Part shown: one piece after another, positions 32,905-42,030 of the stretch
Numbering within the stretch: the stretch's first letter is position 1
How the letters are laid out: every line of letters begins with the position of its first letter
NCBI GenBank assembly: GCA_017304475.1
Contig: JAFKKV010000010.1
Coordinates: 496,001 to 560,000, forward strand
Direction: 5' to 3'
Source of the DNA: Hyphomicrobiales bacterium
Lineage (GTDB): Bacteria; Pseudomonadota; Alphaproteobacteria; Rhizobiales; Phreatobacteraceae
Length of the DNA stretch: 64,000 nucleotides
Program-made: the position numbers and the translations under genes
Notes under the pieces: generated by a model
Told to the model about the DNA's origin: nothing
The model's input: only the letters and a program-made list of their open reading frames with translations
Database searches by the model: none

Positions 32905-33861
32905 ATGGAGCTGGTCGCGCTCAAGGACATGATGCCCACCGGCCGGCAGCAATACCCGGTCGAGGAGTGGTCCGAAAAGCTGAGAGGGATCTGCGGACGC
33001 TTTCAGCCCATGCCCGTCGAAGCCTCTCGCCTCGTGACGGGCGCGCCGGCCATGATGCTGGCCGGCGGGCTGGAACTGGCGTGCATCGCCAATGATCTCG
33101 ATGTCATCAGGCGCGACCGGCAGGACATCAGGGCCGACTACGGCGAAAGCCTGTTCCTGCTGCTCCAGCTCGAAGGGGTCTGCGGCATCGAGCAATATGG
33201 CCGCCAGTCGATCATCGCGCCGGGCGACTGCATCCTGGTGGATTCGGCGAGCCCCTCGGTCTTTCATTTCGGCGGCAGGTTCTCCAACCACCTGTCGGTG
33301 CATTTGCCGCGCCAGATCATGCTGTCCGCCGGTGCGGTGCGCTTCGAGGTGTCCCGCCGCCTCATGGCCGGCGACCCCATGGCGGCCATGCTGCGCGCGC
33401 TGGTGGCCAAGCTCGCCGGCACGGATGCCGATGACCGGCGCGCACCGCCCCTGCGCCAGTTGCTTTTCGACGCGACACGCCAGGCCTTCGCGGCGGATGA
33501 CCAAGGGGACCGCGCCCGGCCGTCGGACAGCGCCAGCGGCCGGCTGGACGTCGTCCAGATCCTGATCGACCGGCACCTGACCGACGAACAGCTGACACCG
33601 CAATGGCTGGCCGACAGGGTCGGCATTTCGCTGCGCACGCTGCAGGACGACTTCAGCACCCTCGGCACGACGGCGACATCGCTGATCCGCGCCCGCCGCC
33701 TGCATCTCGCGCGCGATCGGCTGCGGCAGGTCCGGCCGGCCGATGACGGGCTGAGCATTGCCGAAATCGCCTATTCCTCGGGATTCAACGACATTTCCTA
33801 CTTCAATCGCTGCTTCAAGAGAGCCTTCGACTGTTCGCCCAGGGATCTCCTGCCCCACTAG
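32905..33861 (+). CDS. AraC-family regulator, FeaR-like
   Basis: 318 residues from ATG 32905 (an upstream start at 32827 is possible). The N-terminal AraC-binding-like domain (about 60-190) has SLFLLLQLEGVCGIEQYGR, IIAPGDCILVDSASP and LSVHLPRQIM. The C-terminal double helix-turn-helix includes LTPQWLADRVGISLRTLQDDF and LSIAEIAYSSGFNDISYFNRCFKRAFDCSPRDL. The organisation resembles FeaR, which activates an aldehyde dehydrogenase gene; here an aldehyde dehydrogenase gene starts 107 bases downstream and is a likely target. Confidence 0.88.
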   Translation: MELVALKDMMPTGRQQYPVEEWSEKLRGICGRFQPMPVEASRLVTGAPAMMLAGGLELACIANDLDVIRRDRQDIRADYGESLFLLLQLEGVCGIEQYGRQSIIAPGDCILVDSASPSVFHFGGRFSNHLSVHLPRQIMLSAGAVRFEVSRRLMAGDPMAAMLRALVAKLAGTDADDRRAPPLRQLLFDATRQAFAADDQGDRARPSDSASGRLDVVQILIDRHLTDEQLTPQWLADRVGISLRTLQDDFSTLGTTATSLIRARRLHLARDRLRQVRPADDGLSIAEIAYSSGFNDISYFNRCFKRAFDCSPRDLLPH

Positions 33862-33968
33862 CCGGCAGGCGCGTCGCGCCCTGGTCCAATTCGCGCTGCG
33901 CCGGCAGCCAAGACAAAGCCGGACGATGCCCTCCTAATGGCAAAAACGCCTTGGGAGGAGTTGAGACC

Positions 33969-35375
33969 ATGGATCGCTACGCGCTTGTCATCGGCGGCGA
34001 ACGGATCGCCACGAGCCGCTTCGCCGATGTCGCCAATCCGTCCACCGGAGCGATCGTCGGGCGGATGCCGCTGGCAACACCCGCCGATCTCGACCGCGCC
34101 GTCCAGGCGGCCGCTGCCGCCTTCGAGACCTGGCGCCTGGTGCCCGACGCCGAACGCGCCGAAGCCTGCCGCCGGATCGCCGCGACGATCGAAGCCCATG
34201 CGGAGGAACTGGCCCGCCTCCTCACCGAGGAGCAGGGCAAGCCGCTGAACGGCCTCGGCTCACGTTTCGAGATCGGTGGTGCACTCGCCTGGACGCGCCA
34301 CACCGCCGATATCGAGCTGCCGGTCGAGGTGCTGCAGGACGGCGAGGCCGGCCGGGTCGAGCTGCATCGCAAGCCGATCGGCGTGACCGGCTCCATCACG
34401 CCCTGGAACTGGCCGGTCATGATCGCCTGCTGGCACATCATCCCGGCGGTGCGCACCGGCAATACCGTCGTCATCAAGCCCTCGCCCATGACGCCGCTCA
34501 GCACCATTCGCCTGGTCGAGCTGATCAACGAGGTCCTGCCCGCCGGCGTAGTCAACGTGGTCACCGGCGAGAACGAGATCGGCGCCCTCATGTCGTCTCA
34601 CCCTGGTATCGCCAAGGTGAGCTTCACCGGCTCGACGCCAACCGGCCGCAAGATCATGGCCAGCGCCGCGGCAACGCTCAAGCGCCTGACCCTGGAACTC
34701 GGCGGCAACGATGCCGGCATCGTCCTGCCCGATGCCAGCCCGGCCGAGATCGCCGAGGGCCTGTTCTGGAGCGCCTTCATCAACAATGGACAGACCTGCG
34801 CGGCCCTGAAGCGGCTCTATGTCCATGACAGCATCTATGACGCGGTCTGCGACGAGCTCGCGGCCTATGCCCGCAAGGTGGTCGTCGGCGACGGCTTCGC
34901 CGAGGATTCGGTGCTCGGCCCGGTGCAGAACCGCATGCAGTTCGACATCGTCTCGGCCTATGTCGACGAAGCGCGCGCCAAGGGCGCCAGGATCCTGACC
35001 GGCGGCGAGCCGGCCGGCGGCCAGGGCTATTTCTATCCGGTGACACTGGTGGCCGATGTCGATCATGGCTGCCGCCTCGTCGACAACGAGCAATTCGGCC
35101 CGGCCTTGCCGATCATCCGTTATCACGACGTCGCCGAAGCGGTCCGCAAGGCGAACGACAATGCGGCCGGTCTGGGCGGTTCGGTCTGGGGCCGGGATCT
35201 CGAACAGGCCAGGCGCGTCGCAAGCCAGCTCGAATGCGGCTCGGTCTGGATCAACAAGCACGGTGCCATTCAGCCCAACGCCCCCTTCGGCGGCGTCAAG
35301 CAATCCGGCATCGGGGTCGAGTTCGGCGCCGAGGGCCTGAAGGAATTCACCACCATTCAGACCGTCTTCTGCTGA
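33969..35375 (+). CDS. NAD(P)-dependent aldehyde dehydrogenase
   Basis: 468 residues, complete ALDH fold. PWNWPVMIACWHIIPAVRTGNTVVIKPSP marks the cofactor site, FTGSTPTGRKI the Rossmann turn, ELGGNDA the catalytic Glu and INNGQTCAALKRLYV the catalytic Cys; the C-terminal PFGGVKQSGIGVEFGAEGL is typical. A GGAGGAG site precedes ATG 33969. It follows a FeaR-like regulator gene, so an amine-derived aldehyde is one possible substrate; specificity is not visible in sequence. Confidence 0.92.
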   Translation: MDRYALVIGGERIATSRFADVANPSTGAIVGRMPLATPADLDRAVQAAAAAFETWRLVPDAERAEACRRIAATIEAHAEELARLLTEEQGKPLNGLGSRFEIGGALAWTRHTADIELPVEVLQDGEAGRVELHRKPIGVTGSITPWNWPVMIACWHIIPAVRTGNTVVIKPSPMTPLSTIRLVELINEVLPAGVVNVVTGENEIGALMSSHPGIAKVSFTGSTPTGRKIMASAAATLKRLTLELGGNDAGIVLPDASPAEIAEGLFWSAFINNGQTCAALKRLYVHDSIYDAVCDELAAYARKVVVGDGFAEDSVLGPVQNRMQFDIVSAYVDEARAKGARILTGGEPAGGQGYFYPVTLVADVDHGCRLVDNEQFGPALPIIRYHDVAEAVRKANDNAAGLGGSVWGRDLEQARRVASQLECGSVWINKHGAIQPNAPFGGVKQSGIGVEFGAEGLKEFTTIQTVFC

Positions 35376-35594
35376 GCCGCGCCGGCGCGCGCCGAGGGCG
35401 GGTCCGGGCCGGCGAACCCTCCGGCCGCGGACCGCCTTCGGGCTTTGCATGTCGGGCCGGCCGGGCCAGGGCCATCGACAGGCGCCGGAAAATCGGCCTT
35501 CATGGCGGTTCCGGCAATGCGAACTGGCCTGATGACCGAGCAAAGAGCCCCTGACGAAAGCCTGCGCGCCGCCCATGCCGGCGGCCGCGCGAAC

Positions 35595-36812
35595 ATGACG
35601 GGCCTGCTCTCCGTCGACGAGGCTTGCGCACGGGCGGCGAGCTTCGTCCGCCCCATCACCGGCGTCGAGACGGTATCACTGGCCGCGGCGGTCGGGCGCG
35701 TGCTCGCCGCCCCGCTCATGGCCCGCATCGCCATTCCGCCCTTCACCCAATCGGCCATGGACGGCTATGCCATGCGCGCGGGCCAGGGGCTCGCCGAGGC
35801 GACCAGGCTCGCCGTCGCCGATCGCATCGCGGCCGGCCATGGCGGGCGGGCCGTGGCGGAAGGCGAGGCCGCGCGCATCTTTACCGGCGCGCCCCTGCCG
35901 CCCGGCACCGACGCCGTGATCATGCAGGAGCATGTCCGGCGCGATGCCGGCATGATCACCATCGGGCGCGAGATACGCGCGGGCGACAATGTCCGCCCGC
36001 GCGGCGAGGATATCGATCCACCCGAGAGCATCCTCGACCAGGGAACCGGGCTCGATGCCCGCCATATCGGGCTCATCGCGGCGCAGGGTTATCGCGAGGT
36101 GGATCTGGTCAGGCGGCCGGTGATCGCGGTCGTCTCGACCGGCGACGAGCTGCGCCAGCCCGGCGAGGACCTGGCGCCGGCCAGCATCTACGATTCCAAC
36201 CGGCTGATGCTGCTGGCGCTGATCTCGGCCGCCGGTTTTGTTGCTGAAGACGGCGGCTGGGTCCCCGATCGATCCGACGCCATTGCCGACCGGCTGACGA
36301 GCCTCGCCGGCCGCTGCGACCTGATCGTCACGACCGGCGGCGCTTCGGCCGGCGAAGAGGACCACTCGGCCGCCGCGCTGAGCCTCGCCAGCGGCATCGG
36401 CGAGGCGCTCAAGATCGCATTGAAGCCCGGCAAGCCGGCGGTCGTCGGCCGGATCGGCGCGACCGGCTATCTCGGCCTGCCCGGCAACCCGGTCGCCAGC
36501 ATGGTCTCCTGGATGCTGCTCGGACGGGCCATGGCCTCGGCATTGGTCGGCGCGAGACCGCAGCGCGATCGCGGCTATCCGGTCCGCAGCCTGTCATGGT
36601 TCCGCCGGCGACCGGGCCGCATCGAATTCGTTCCCGCCATTCTCGCGAGCGACGAGCAAGGCCGGGCCGGCATCGAGATCCTCGGGCGCGGCGGTTCGGC
36701 GCGGCTCAGGCCCCTGGTCATCGCCGACGGCTTCGCCGAAATCGCCGCCGGCAATGAAGGCGTCGCCCCCGGCGACGAGCTGCGCTTCCATCCGTTCCGC
36801 AGCATTCTCTGA
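35595..36812 (+). CDS. moeA: Molybdopterin molybdenumtransferase
   Basis: 405 residues from ATG 35595, close to the usual MoeA length; an in-frame ATG at 35532 gives 426. MoeA inserts molybdate into adenylated molybdopterin. Domains read in order: FTQSAMDGYAMRAGQ, the linker RIFTGAPLPPGTDAVIMQEH, the MoCF_biosynth core VSTGDEL, IYDSNRLML and TTGGASAGEEDHS, then LGLPGNPVASMVSW, and a C-terminal beta domain to FHPFRSIL. It is surrounded by ModE-like regulators and ALDH genes. No other cofactor-synthesis gene is present here. Confidence 0.92.
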   Translation: MTGLLSVDEACARAASFVRPITGVETVSLAAAVGRVLAAPLMARIAIPPFTQSAMDGYAMRAGQGLAEATRLAVADRIAAGHGGRAVAEGEAARIFTGAPLPPGTDAVIMQEHVRRDAGMITIGREIRAGDNVRPRGEDIDPPESILDQGTGLDARHIGLIAAQGYREVDLVRRPVIAVVSTGDELRQPGEDLAPASIYDSNRLMLLALISAAGFVAEDGGWVPDRSDAIADRLTSLAGRCDLIVTTGGASAGEEDHSAAALSLASGIGEALKIALKPGKPAVVGRIGATGYLGLPGNPVASMVSWMLLGRAMASALVGARPQRDRGYPVRSLSWFRRRPGRIEFVPAILASDEQGRAGIEILGRGGSARLRPLVIADGFAEIAAGNEGVAPGDELRFHPFRSIL

Positions 36813-36837
36813 GGCGGCGAGCCACCGCCGGCGTGGG

Positions 36838-37188
36838 CTAAGCCTTGATATAGACCCAGGCCTCGACGCCGGATTTCAGCCGCACCGCGACCCGCTTGTA
36901 GTCGGCGACCTCATAGGCATCCGCCGCCGCCAGTTCGGCCTCGCTGATCTCGAAGACCTTGCCCGCAACCGCGTCCTGCGGATCGTCGCTCGCCATGACG
37001 ATGGGGTGGAAATTGGTGCCGCTCTTGGCAATGACATCAGGGTCGGTGATCTCGATCATCGACTGCCTGTATCCCGGCATCGCGTCGTCCGCGCCCGTCA
37101 GGAGGCGGCCGAAAGAGGAGAGTTGCACTCCCTCCTGTTGCAGGGTGCCATAGGAGAAGAGGCGCACTGTCCGTTCATTGCTGCTCAT
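36838..37188 (-). CDS. Gamma-glutamylcyclotransferase (GGCT/AIG2-like) family protein
   Basis: 116 residues. The fold signature FSYGTLQQEGVQLSSFGRLL provides the substrate-binding YGTL loop, and KVFEISEAELAAADAYE the expected catalytic Glu. Members convert gamma-glutamyl amines or peptides to 5-oxoproline and an amine, though many small family members are uncharacterised. It is convergent with moeA (25 bases between stops). No neighbour suggests its substrate. Confidence 0.85.
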   Translation of the reverse strand: MSSNERTVRLFSYGTLQQEGVQLSSFGRLLTGADDAMPGYRQSMIEITDPDVIAKSGTNFHPIVMASDDPQDAVAGKVFEISEAELAAADAYEVADYKRVAVRLKSGVEAWVYIKA

Positions 37189-37247
37189 TCGTCATGCTCC
37201 GTTCGCGGTCCGGCCGGGGATCGAAAATGGGTCCGGGCCGCAGGCTC

Positions 37248-38324
37248 TCATTCTGCCCGCTGGAACACGTCCCTGACAGTCTTCACCACGCCCGCATCAT
37301 TGATCGCATAGCCGGGCAGGCGCGCGACAGCGCTGTGGAAAGCCGGGCTCTGCATCACCGCCAGGACGCGTTTCATCGCCTCCTGCTCCAGCAATGGCCG
37401 ATGGCAGACGAAGAAATAGTCCTCGGTCAGCAGCGGAATGAAATCGAGCCCGAACTGGCGGGCCGCCGCCTCGACGCCGAAACAGACATCGGCCATGCCG
37501 CTGGCGACATAGGCGGCGACGGCGGCATGGGTGAATTCGATCTTGGAATAGCCCTCGATCCGCGCCGCCGCGATGTCGTGTTGCGCCAGGATCTGGTCGA
37601 ACAGCAGGCGTGTGCCGGAATCCGGGTCGCGATTGACGAAACTGACGCCCGGGCGCGCGAGATCGGCTGGCGCGCCGATCCCAAGCGGATTGCCGCGCTT
37701 CACCATCAATCCCATGTCGCGGGTCACGAAGCCGATCGCCCGGTGCAGACCCGGCGCGAGCCATTCCTTCTGGGCCGCGATGCTTTGCCGGCGCAACGCG
37801 CCGCGCGGCAGATGCATGCCGGCGAGGTCGCAGCCGTCCCGCGCAAGCGAGGCCAGCGACGTCTGGTTGCTCACATAACGCAGGTCGATCTCCAGGCCCG
37901 GTTCGCGCGCCAGCAGATCGCGCAGGGCGGCAACCGCGAAGCCGTGGCTCGCATGCACCCGGATGACCGACGGGCCATGCGGAATGAACTGATTGATCTC
38001 CGTCTCCAGCTCCTGGGACAGGTTTTCGAGCTGAGGCTTCAGGCGCGCGCGCAGCCGCTGTCCGGCCCAGACCAGCTTGTCGCCGAGCGGCGTCAGCGTG
38101 GTTCCCCGGCCCTGGCGCCGCTCCACCAGCGGCGTTTCGAAAAAGGCCGACCATTTCTCGATCAGGTTCCAGGCATGCCGATAGGACATCCCCGCCTGAT
38201 CCGCCGCGCCGGCGATCTTTCCGGTCGCACGGATCTCGTTGAGGAAGTCCAGCATGACGAGCATGGAGCGTGGCTCGCCGTCCTTGCTGAACCGCCAGAC
38301 CGGTTCGATCTCGATCCGGATCAC
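37248..38324 (-). CDS. ModE-type helix-turn-helix regulator fused to a PBP-like ligand domain
   Basis: 358 residues beginning with GTG at 38324 after a GGAG site. Residues 1-110 are a ModE-like winged helix (MLDFLNEIRATGKIAGAADQAGMSYRHAWNLIEKW, RRQGRGTTLTPLGDKLVWAG). The rest is a periplasmic-binding-protein-like sensor (PBP_like): IRVHASHGFAVAALRDLL, GCDLAGMHLPRGALR, VNRDPDSGTRLLFDQIL and GMADVCFGVEAAARQFGLDFIPL. Proteins of this type are often annotated as molybdate or tungstate responsive, but the ligand is not known. It faces an aldehyde dehydrogenase gene across a gap with three operator-like repeats. Confidence 0.9.
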   Translation of the reverse strand: MIRIEIEPVWRFSKDGEPRSMLVMLDFLNEIRATGKIAGAADQAGMSYRHAWNLIEKWSAFFETPLVERRQGRGTTLTPLGDKLVWAGQRLRARLKPQLENLSQELETEINQFIPHGPSVIRVHASHGFAVAALRDLLAREPGLEIDLRYVSNQTSLASLARDGCDLAGMHLPRGALRRQSIAAQKEWLAPGLHRAIGFVTRDMGLMVKRGNPLGIGAPADLARPGVSFVNRDPDSGTRLLFDQILAQHDIAAARIEGYSKIEFTHAAVAAYVASGMADVCFGVEAAARQFGLDFIPLLTEDYFFVCHRPLLEQEAMKRVLAVMQSPAFHSAVARLPGYAINDAGVVKTVRDVFQRAE

Positions 38325-38356
38325 TGCCGCTTCTCCCCGCCTTGAAGCCTGATCAA

Positions 38357-38522
38357 TTATGCATTGTATTTCATAACTGTCACGCCCTGGAGTTTCGCCT
38401 CAGATCCTACACCTTCGGGCGAATATAGGCATTTAATATCATATTTCTCGGTGCGGCGAAGTGGCGTATGGATCAAAGACGGACGAGCTGCTCTTGCCTT
38501 AAATATGCTTACAATTTCATAT
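38357..38522. promoter_or_regulatory. Three ModE-geometry palindromes in the regulator/aldehyde dehydrogenase gap
   Basis: Three sites share the pattern five bases, ten-base spacer, five inverted bases: TTATG/CATAA at 38357-38376, ATAGG/CATAT at 38425-38444 and ATATG/CATAT at 38503-38522. All lie in the same orientation within an alignable 22-base repeat ending TTTCATA-like. Centres are 68 and 78 bases apart. The third abuts the GGAGG ribosome site of the dehydrogenase gene, so binding there should repress it. Confidence 0.7.
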
Positions 38523-38535
38523 TTGGAGGAACGTC

Positions 38536-39990
38536 ATGGCTGATGGTCGTGTTGTCGCCGCGCAGGAATTGCTGATCGACGGAAGACGGGTTCCGCCTCT
38601 GTCGGGCCGCTACTACCAGACCCTGAACCCGGCCACCGAAAGGGCCATCGCGACGGTTGCCGAGGCCGGGGTCGACGACGTCGACGCCGCCGTCAGGTCG
38701 GCGCGGGTGGCCTTCGAGGGCGAGTGGAGCCAGATCCGCGCCGCCGAGCGCGGCCATCTCCTGCTGAAGCTCGCCGAATTGATCCGCCGCGACCAGGACG
38801 AGATCGTCGAACTGGAGAGCCTCGACACCGGCAAGCCCGTGTCGTCGATCCGGCGCCAGGATCTTCCCGCCGTCCTGGACACGCTCGCCTATTATGCCGG
38901 CCTCGCCGACAAGATAAACGGCCAGGTCATCCCGACCCGCGCCGACGCCCTCACCTATACGGTGCGCGAGCCGCTGGGCGTCGTCGCCGCCATCGTGCCC
39001 TGGAACTTCCCGCTGATGATCGGCATGTGGAAGATCGTGCCGGCGCTCGCCTGCGGCTGCACGGTCGTGCTGAAACCCGCCGAGATCACCCCGCTTTCCG
39101 CGCTCAAGATCGGCGAACTCGCCATCGAGGCGGGCTTTCCCGCCGGCGTGCTCAATGTCCTGCCCGGTTTCGGACGGGTCGCCGGCCAGGCTTTGGTCGA
39201 CCACCCCGACATCGACAAGGTGACCTTTACCGGTTCGCCCTCGGTCGGCCGGCAGATCCTGAAAGGCGCGGCCGGCAATCTCAAGCGCGTCACCCTGGAG
39301 CTCGGCGGCAAGTCCGCCAATATCATCTTTCCCGATGCCGACCTGGATGCGGCGGTGAAGGCGGCGGCCGCCGGCATCTTCTTCAACAGCGGCCAGGTCT
39401 GCTCGGCCGGCTCGCGCATCCTGGTCCATGACGCGGTCCATGACGAGGTGGTCGAGCGGCTCGCGGCGCGGGCGGAGTCCATCCGTCTCGGCGATCCCCG
39501 CGACAGCGCGACCGGCATGGGTCCGCTCGTCTCCAAAGTGCAGATGAACAGCGTGCTCGGCTATATCGACATCGGCGTGAAGGAAGGCGCCTCGATCGTC
39601 ACCGGCGGCGGCCGTGTCGGGGATACCGGCTACTTCGTCGCCCCGACCGTCTTCGCCGGCGTCCAGCACGACATGCGCATCTCGCAGGAGGAAATCTTCG
39701 GGCCGGTGGCCGCGGTCCTGCGCTTCAAGGACGAGGACGACGCCCTGCGAATGGCCAATGGCACCGCCTTCAGCCTGGCGGCCGGCATCTGGAGCGCCGA
39801 TATTCGCCGGGTGCATCGCTTCATCCGGCGGCTGAAGGCCGGCACGGTGTGGGTCAACACATTCGGCCCGACCGACGTGCGCCTGCCCTGGGGCGGCTCG
39901 CGCGATTCCGGCTTCGGCCGCGAGCATGGCGACATGGCGATCGAGAACTTCACCGAGCCCAAGGCGGTCTGGATCAATACCGGCCGCTGA
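38536..39990 (+). CDS. NAD-dependent aldehyde dehydrogenase
   Basis: 484 residues. VPWNFPLMIGMWKIVPALACGCTVVLKPAE, FTGSPSVGRQIL, LELGGKSANIIF (catalytic Glu) and FFNSGQVCSAGSRI (catalytic Cys) are intact; the end GGSRDSGFGREHGDMAIENFTEPKAVWI is typical. A GGAGG site precedes the ATG. It is the full-length relative of the truncated gene at 9647-10231. The upstream gap carries three ModE-geometry sites shared with the divergent ModE-HTH/PBP regulator. Substrate unknown. Confidence 0.92.
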   Translation: MADGRVVAAQELLIDGRRVPPLSGRYYQTLNPATERAIATVAEAGVDDVDAAVRSARVAFEGEWSQIRAAERGHLLLKLAELIRRDQDEIVELESLDTGKPVSSIRRQDLPAVLDTLAYYAGLADKINGQVIPTRADALTYTVREPLGVVAAIVPWNFPLMIGMWKIVPALACGCTVVLKPAEITPLSALKIGELAIEAGFPAGVLNVLPGFGRVAGQALVDHPDIDKVTFTGSPSVGRQILKGAAGNLKRVTLELGGKSANIIFPDADLDAAVKAAAAGIFFNSGQVCSAGSRILVHDAVHDEVVERLAARAESIRLGDPRDSATGMGPLVSKVQMNSVLGYIDIGVKEGASIVTGGGRVGDTGYFVAPTVFAGVQHDMRISQEEIFGPVAAVLRFKDEDDALRMANGTAFSLAAGIWSADIRRVHRFIRRLKAGTVWVNTFGPTDVRLPWGGSRDSGFGREHGDMAIENFTEPKAVWINTGR

Positions 39991-40020
39991 AACGCGCCGT
40001 CCCGTCGCGGGGCCACCTGC

Positions 40021-40899
40021 TCATCGCGAGGCCGCGTCGAACTGATGCGCCTCGTGCTGAAGCCAGGCACAGAACAGAGACGACTTCCGGTGCCGCCGCT
40101 GGCGTCTCAGCGCGACATAGTCCTGGCCGCCCGCGATGAAGCCATGGGGCGCGACCAGCCGGCCGGCACGAATGTCGTCGGATACGAAGGGCCAGGGCGC
40201 GATGCAGACGCCGAGCCCGGCGGTCGCCGCCTCCAGCATGAAGTAGAAATGCTCATAGGTGGCGCCCGCGCCATCCTCGATGCCGATGCCGGAGCGTGCG
40301 CACCAGTCCGGCCAGGACCGGGGCCGGGTCCGCGCGTGAAGCAAGGTCACACCGGCGAGATGCGGGCGCGCCGGGCGCATGAGCGAGGGCGCCAGGACCG
40401 GCCCGATCTGTTCGGCGAACAGGTGAAAGACCTCCGCGCCGCCGGGCCAGGGACCGGCCCCGGCACGGATCGCCACGTCGAAACCGTCGCGGCCGAAATC
40501 GACCGGACCGGCCGAGGCGGTCAGCCGCACCTCGATGCCGGGATGGGCGGCCTGGAAGCGGTAGAGCCGCGGGATCAGCCAGCGCATGGTGAAGGTTCCA
40601 GGGCACGACACGTCGAGCGGACCGTCCTCGGTATCGGCGACCAGCCGGACCGCCATGTCCATCTGATCGAAGGCCGAAACGAGCCCCGGCAGCAGGCGCC
40701 GGCCGGCCTCCGTCAGACGCAATGCATTTTTCGGCCCCTCGAACAGCGCGACGCCGAGGACCTCCTGCAGATGCTGGACCTGACGGCTGATCGCGCTGTG
40801 GGTGACGTGCAATTCCTCGGCCGCCAGGGTCATGCGTCCAAGCCGGCCGGCGGCCTCGAAGGCCCTGAGGGCATTGAGCGACGGGATGCGGCGCGTCAT
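40021..40899 (-). CDS. LysR-family regulator, GcvA-like
   Basis: 292 residues from ATG 40899. The N-terminal helix-turn-helix reads IPSLNALRAFEAAGRLGRMTLAAEELHVTHSAISRQVQHLQEVLGV, and the effector domain includes PGTFTMRWLIPRLYRFQAAHPGIEVRL, DFGRDGFDVAIRAGAGPW and GLGVCIAPWPFV, all characteristic of the GcvA subgroup. It is convergent with the aldehyde dehydrogenase gene. The gene divergent from it is only a small membrane ORF, so its target is not obvious. Confidence 0.9.
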   Translation of the reverse strand: MTRRIPSLNALRAFEAAGRLGRMTLAAEELHVTHSAISRQVQHLQEVLGVALFEGPKNALRLTEAGRRLLPGLVSAFDQMDMAVRLVADTEDGPLDVSCPGTFTMRWLIPRLYRFQAAHPGIEVRLTASAGPVDFGRDGFDVAIRAGAGPWPGGAEVFHLFAEQIGPVLAPSLMRPARPHLAGVTLLHARTRPRSWPDWCARSGIGIEDGAGATYEHFYFMLEAATAGLGVCIAPWPFVSDDIRAGRLVAPHGFIAGGQDYVALRRQRRHRKSSLFCAWLQHEAHQFDAASR

Positions 40900-41007
40900 G
40901 TGCGTTTTCCGAACATTGTCCGTTCGATCATATCGCTTTTGTGGAAGGCAAAAAGCTTGTTTCTGTCGCTCCGAGACGACGGCGACATGTTGAAAAGGAA
41001 CAACACG

Positions 41008-41157
41008 ATGATTGCGACCTCGATCCTGTGCCTGATCCTCGCCTGGCTTGCCCTCCTCTGGTCGAGCCGGCCTCTTGCCGAAGCGCGGGCGCTTCGACCC
41101 GTCAGGACCGGCAATGACCGGGCCGTCCGCAGGCATGGATCCCGGCAACCGGTCTGA
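41008..41157 (+). CDS. Possible small membrane protein
   Basis: A 49-residue reading frame starting ATG 41008 with AAAAGGA about eight bases upstream. The product has one hydrophobic helix (IATSILCLILAWLALLW) and a basic tail. It lies between a LysR gene and a methyltransferase gene. There is no family evidence, only the ribosome site and membrane segment. Confidence 0.3.
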   Translation: MIATSILCLILAWLALLWSSRPLAEARALRPVRTGNDRAVRRHGSRQPV

Positions 41158-41214
41158 GGCCGGTGGAACCATCGAAACGAAAGCGGCGCGACCATTCGCG
41201 GATGAGGTGCGACA

Positions 41215-41991
41215 GTGTCGAACAGACATGACGACGGCAGCGCCGGCGATGCGAATTACGGGGTCATTGGCGTCGACTATGCGCGGTACCGGCAACCGGA
41301 CCCGGCGATCGCGGCGTTCATCGCAAGGGCCCTTGCCGATGCCCGCAGCGTGCTGAATGTCGGCGCGGGCGCCGGGTCCTACGAACCGGTCGACCGGCAG
41401 GTCACCGCCGTCGAACCTTCCGCCTCGATGCGCGCCCAGCGGCCAGGGCATTTGCCCCGGGCCGTCGATGCCGTCGCCCAGAGCCTGCCTTTTGCCGATG
41501 GCAGCTTCGATGCGAGCATGGCGACCTTCACCGTGCATCAATGGCCCGATCTCGCGGCCGGCCTTGCCGAGATGCGCCGGGTGACACGGGGCCCGGTCAT
41601 TATCCTGACCTGCGACCCGGCCGCTCTCGATCGTTTCTGGCTCGCATCCTATGCGCCCGAGGTGATCGCCGTCGAAGCGCGGCGCTATCCGCCCATCGGG
41701 ACGATTGCGGCGACCCTCGGCCCGGCCACCACGGTGACATCAGTGCCGATCCCCCTGCATTGCACCGATGGCTTCGGCGAAGCCTATTACGGCCGTCCCG
41801 AGCGGCTGCTCGATCCAGGCGCGCGCCTCGCCAATTCCGCCTGGAGCTTCGTCGACGCTGGCCTTGGCGAACGCTTCGCCGCGGACCTGCGGCGTGACCT
41901 CGAAAGCGGCCTGTGGGACCAAAGACATGGCCAGCTGCGCCGGCAGCCGGCTTTCGATGGTTCGCTGAAACTGATTGTCGGACGCCCCTGA
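41215..41991 (+). CDS. Class I SAM-dependent methyltransferase (Methyltransf_11 type)
   Basis: 258 residues from GTG 41215 with a GAGG-like ribosome site. Motif I is VLNVGAGAGSYEP, motif II VTAVEPSASMRAQRP, and the block AQSLPFADGSFDASMATFTVHQW is typical of Methyltransf_11. The substrate is unknown. A Nudix gene follows 39 bases downstream on the same strand. Confidence 0.87.
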   Translation: MSNRHDDGSAGDANYGVIGVDYARYRQPDPAIAAFIARALADARSVLNVGAGAGSYEPVDRQVTAVEPSASMRAQRPGHLPRAVDAVAQSLPFADGSFDASMATFTVHQWPDLAAGLAEMRRVTRGPVIILTCDPAALDRFWLASYAPEVIAVEARRYPPIGTIAATLGPATTVTSVPIPLHCTDGFGEAYYGRPERLLDPGARLANSAWSFVDAGLGERFAADLRRDLESGLWDQRHGQLRRQPAFDGSLKLIVGRP

Positions 41992-42030
41992 ACGTCCCAC
42001 CTTGGAGCGCAGTCACCGCCGGGCGCCGCC

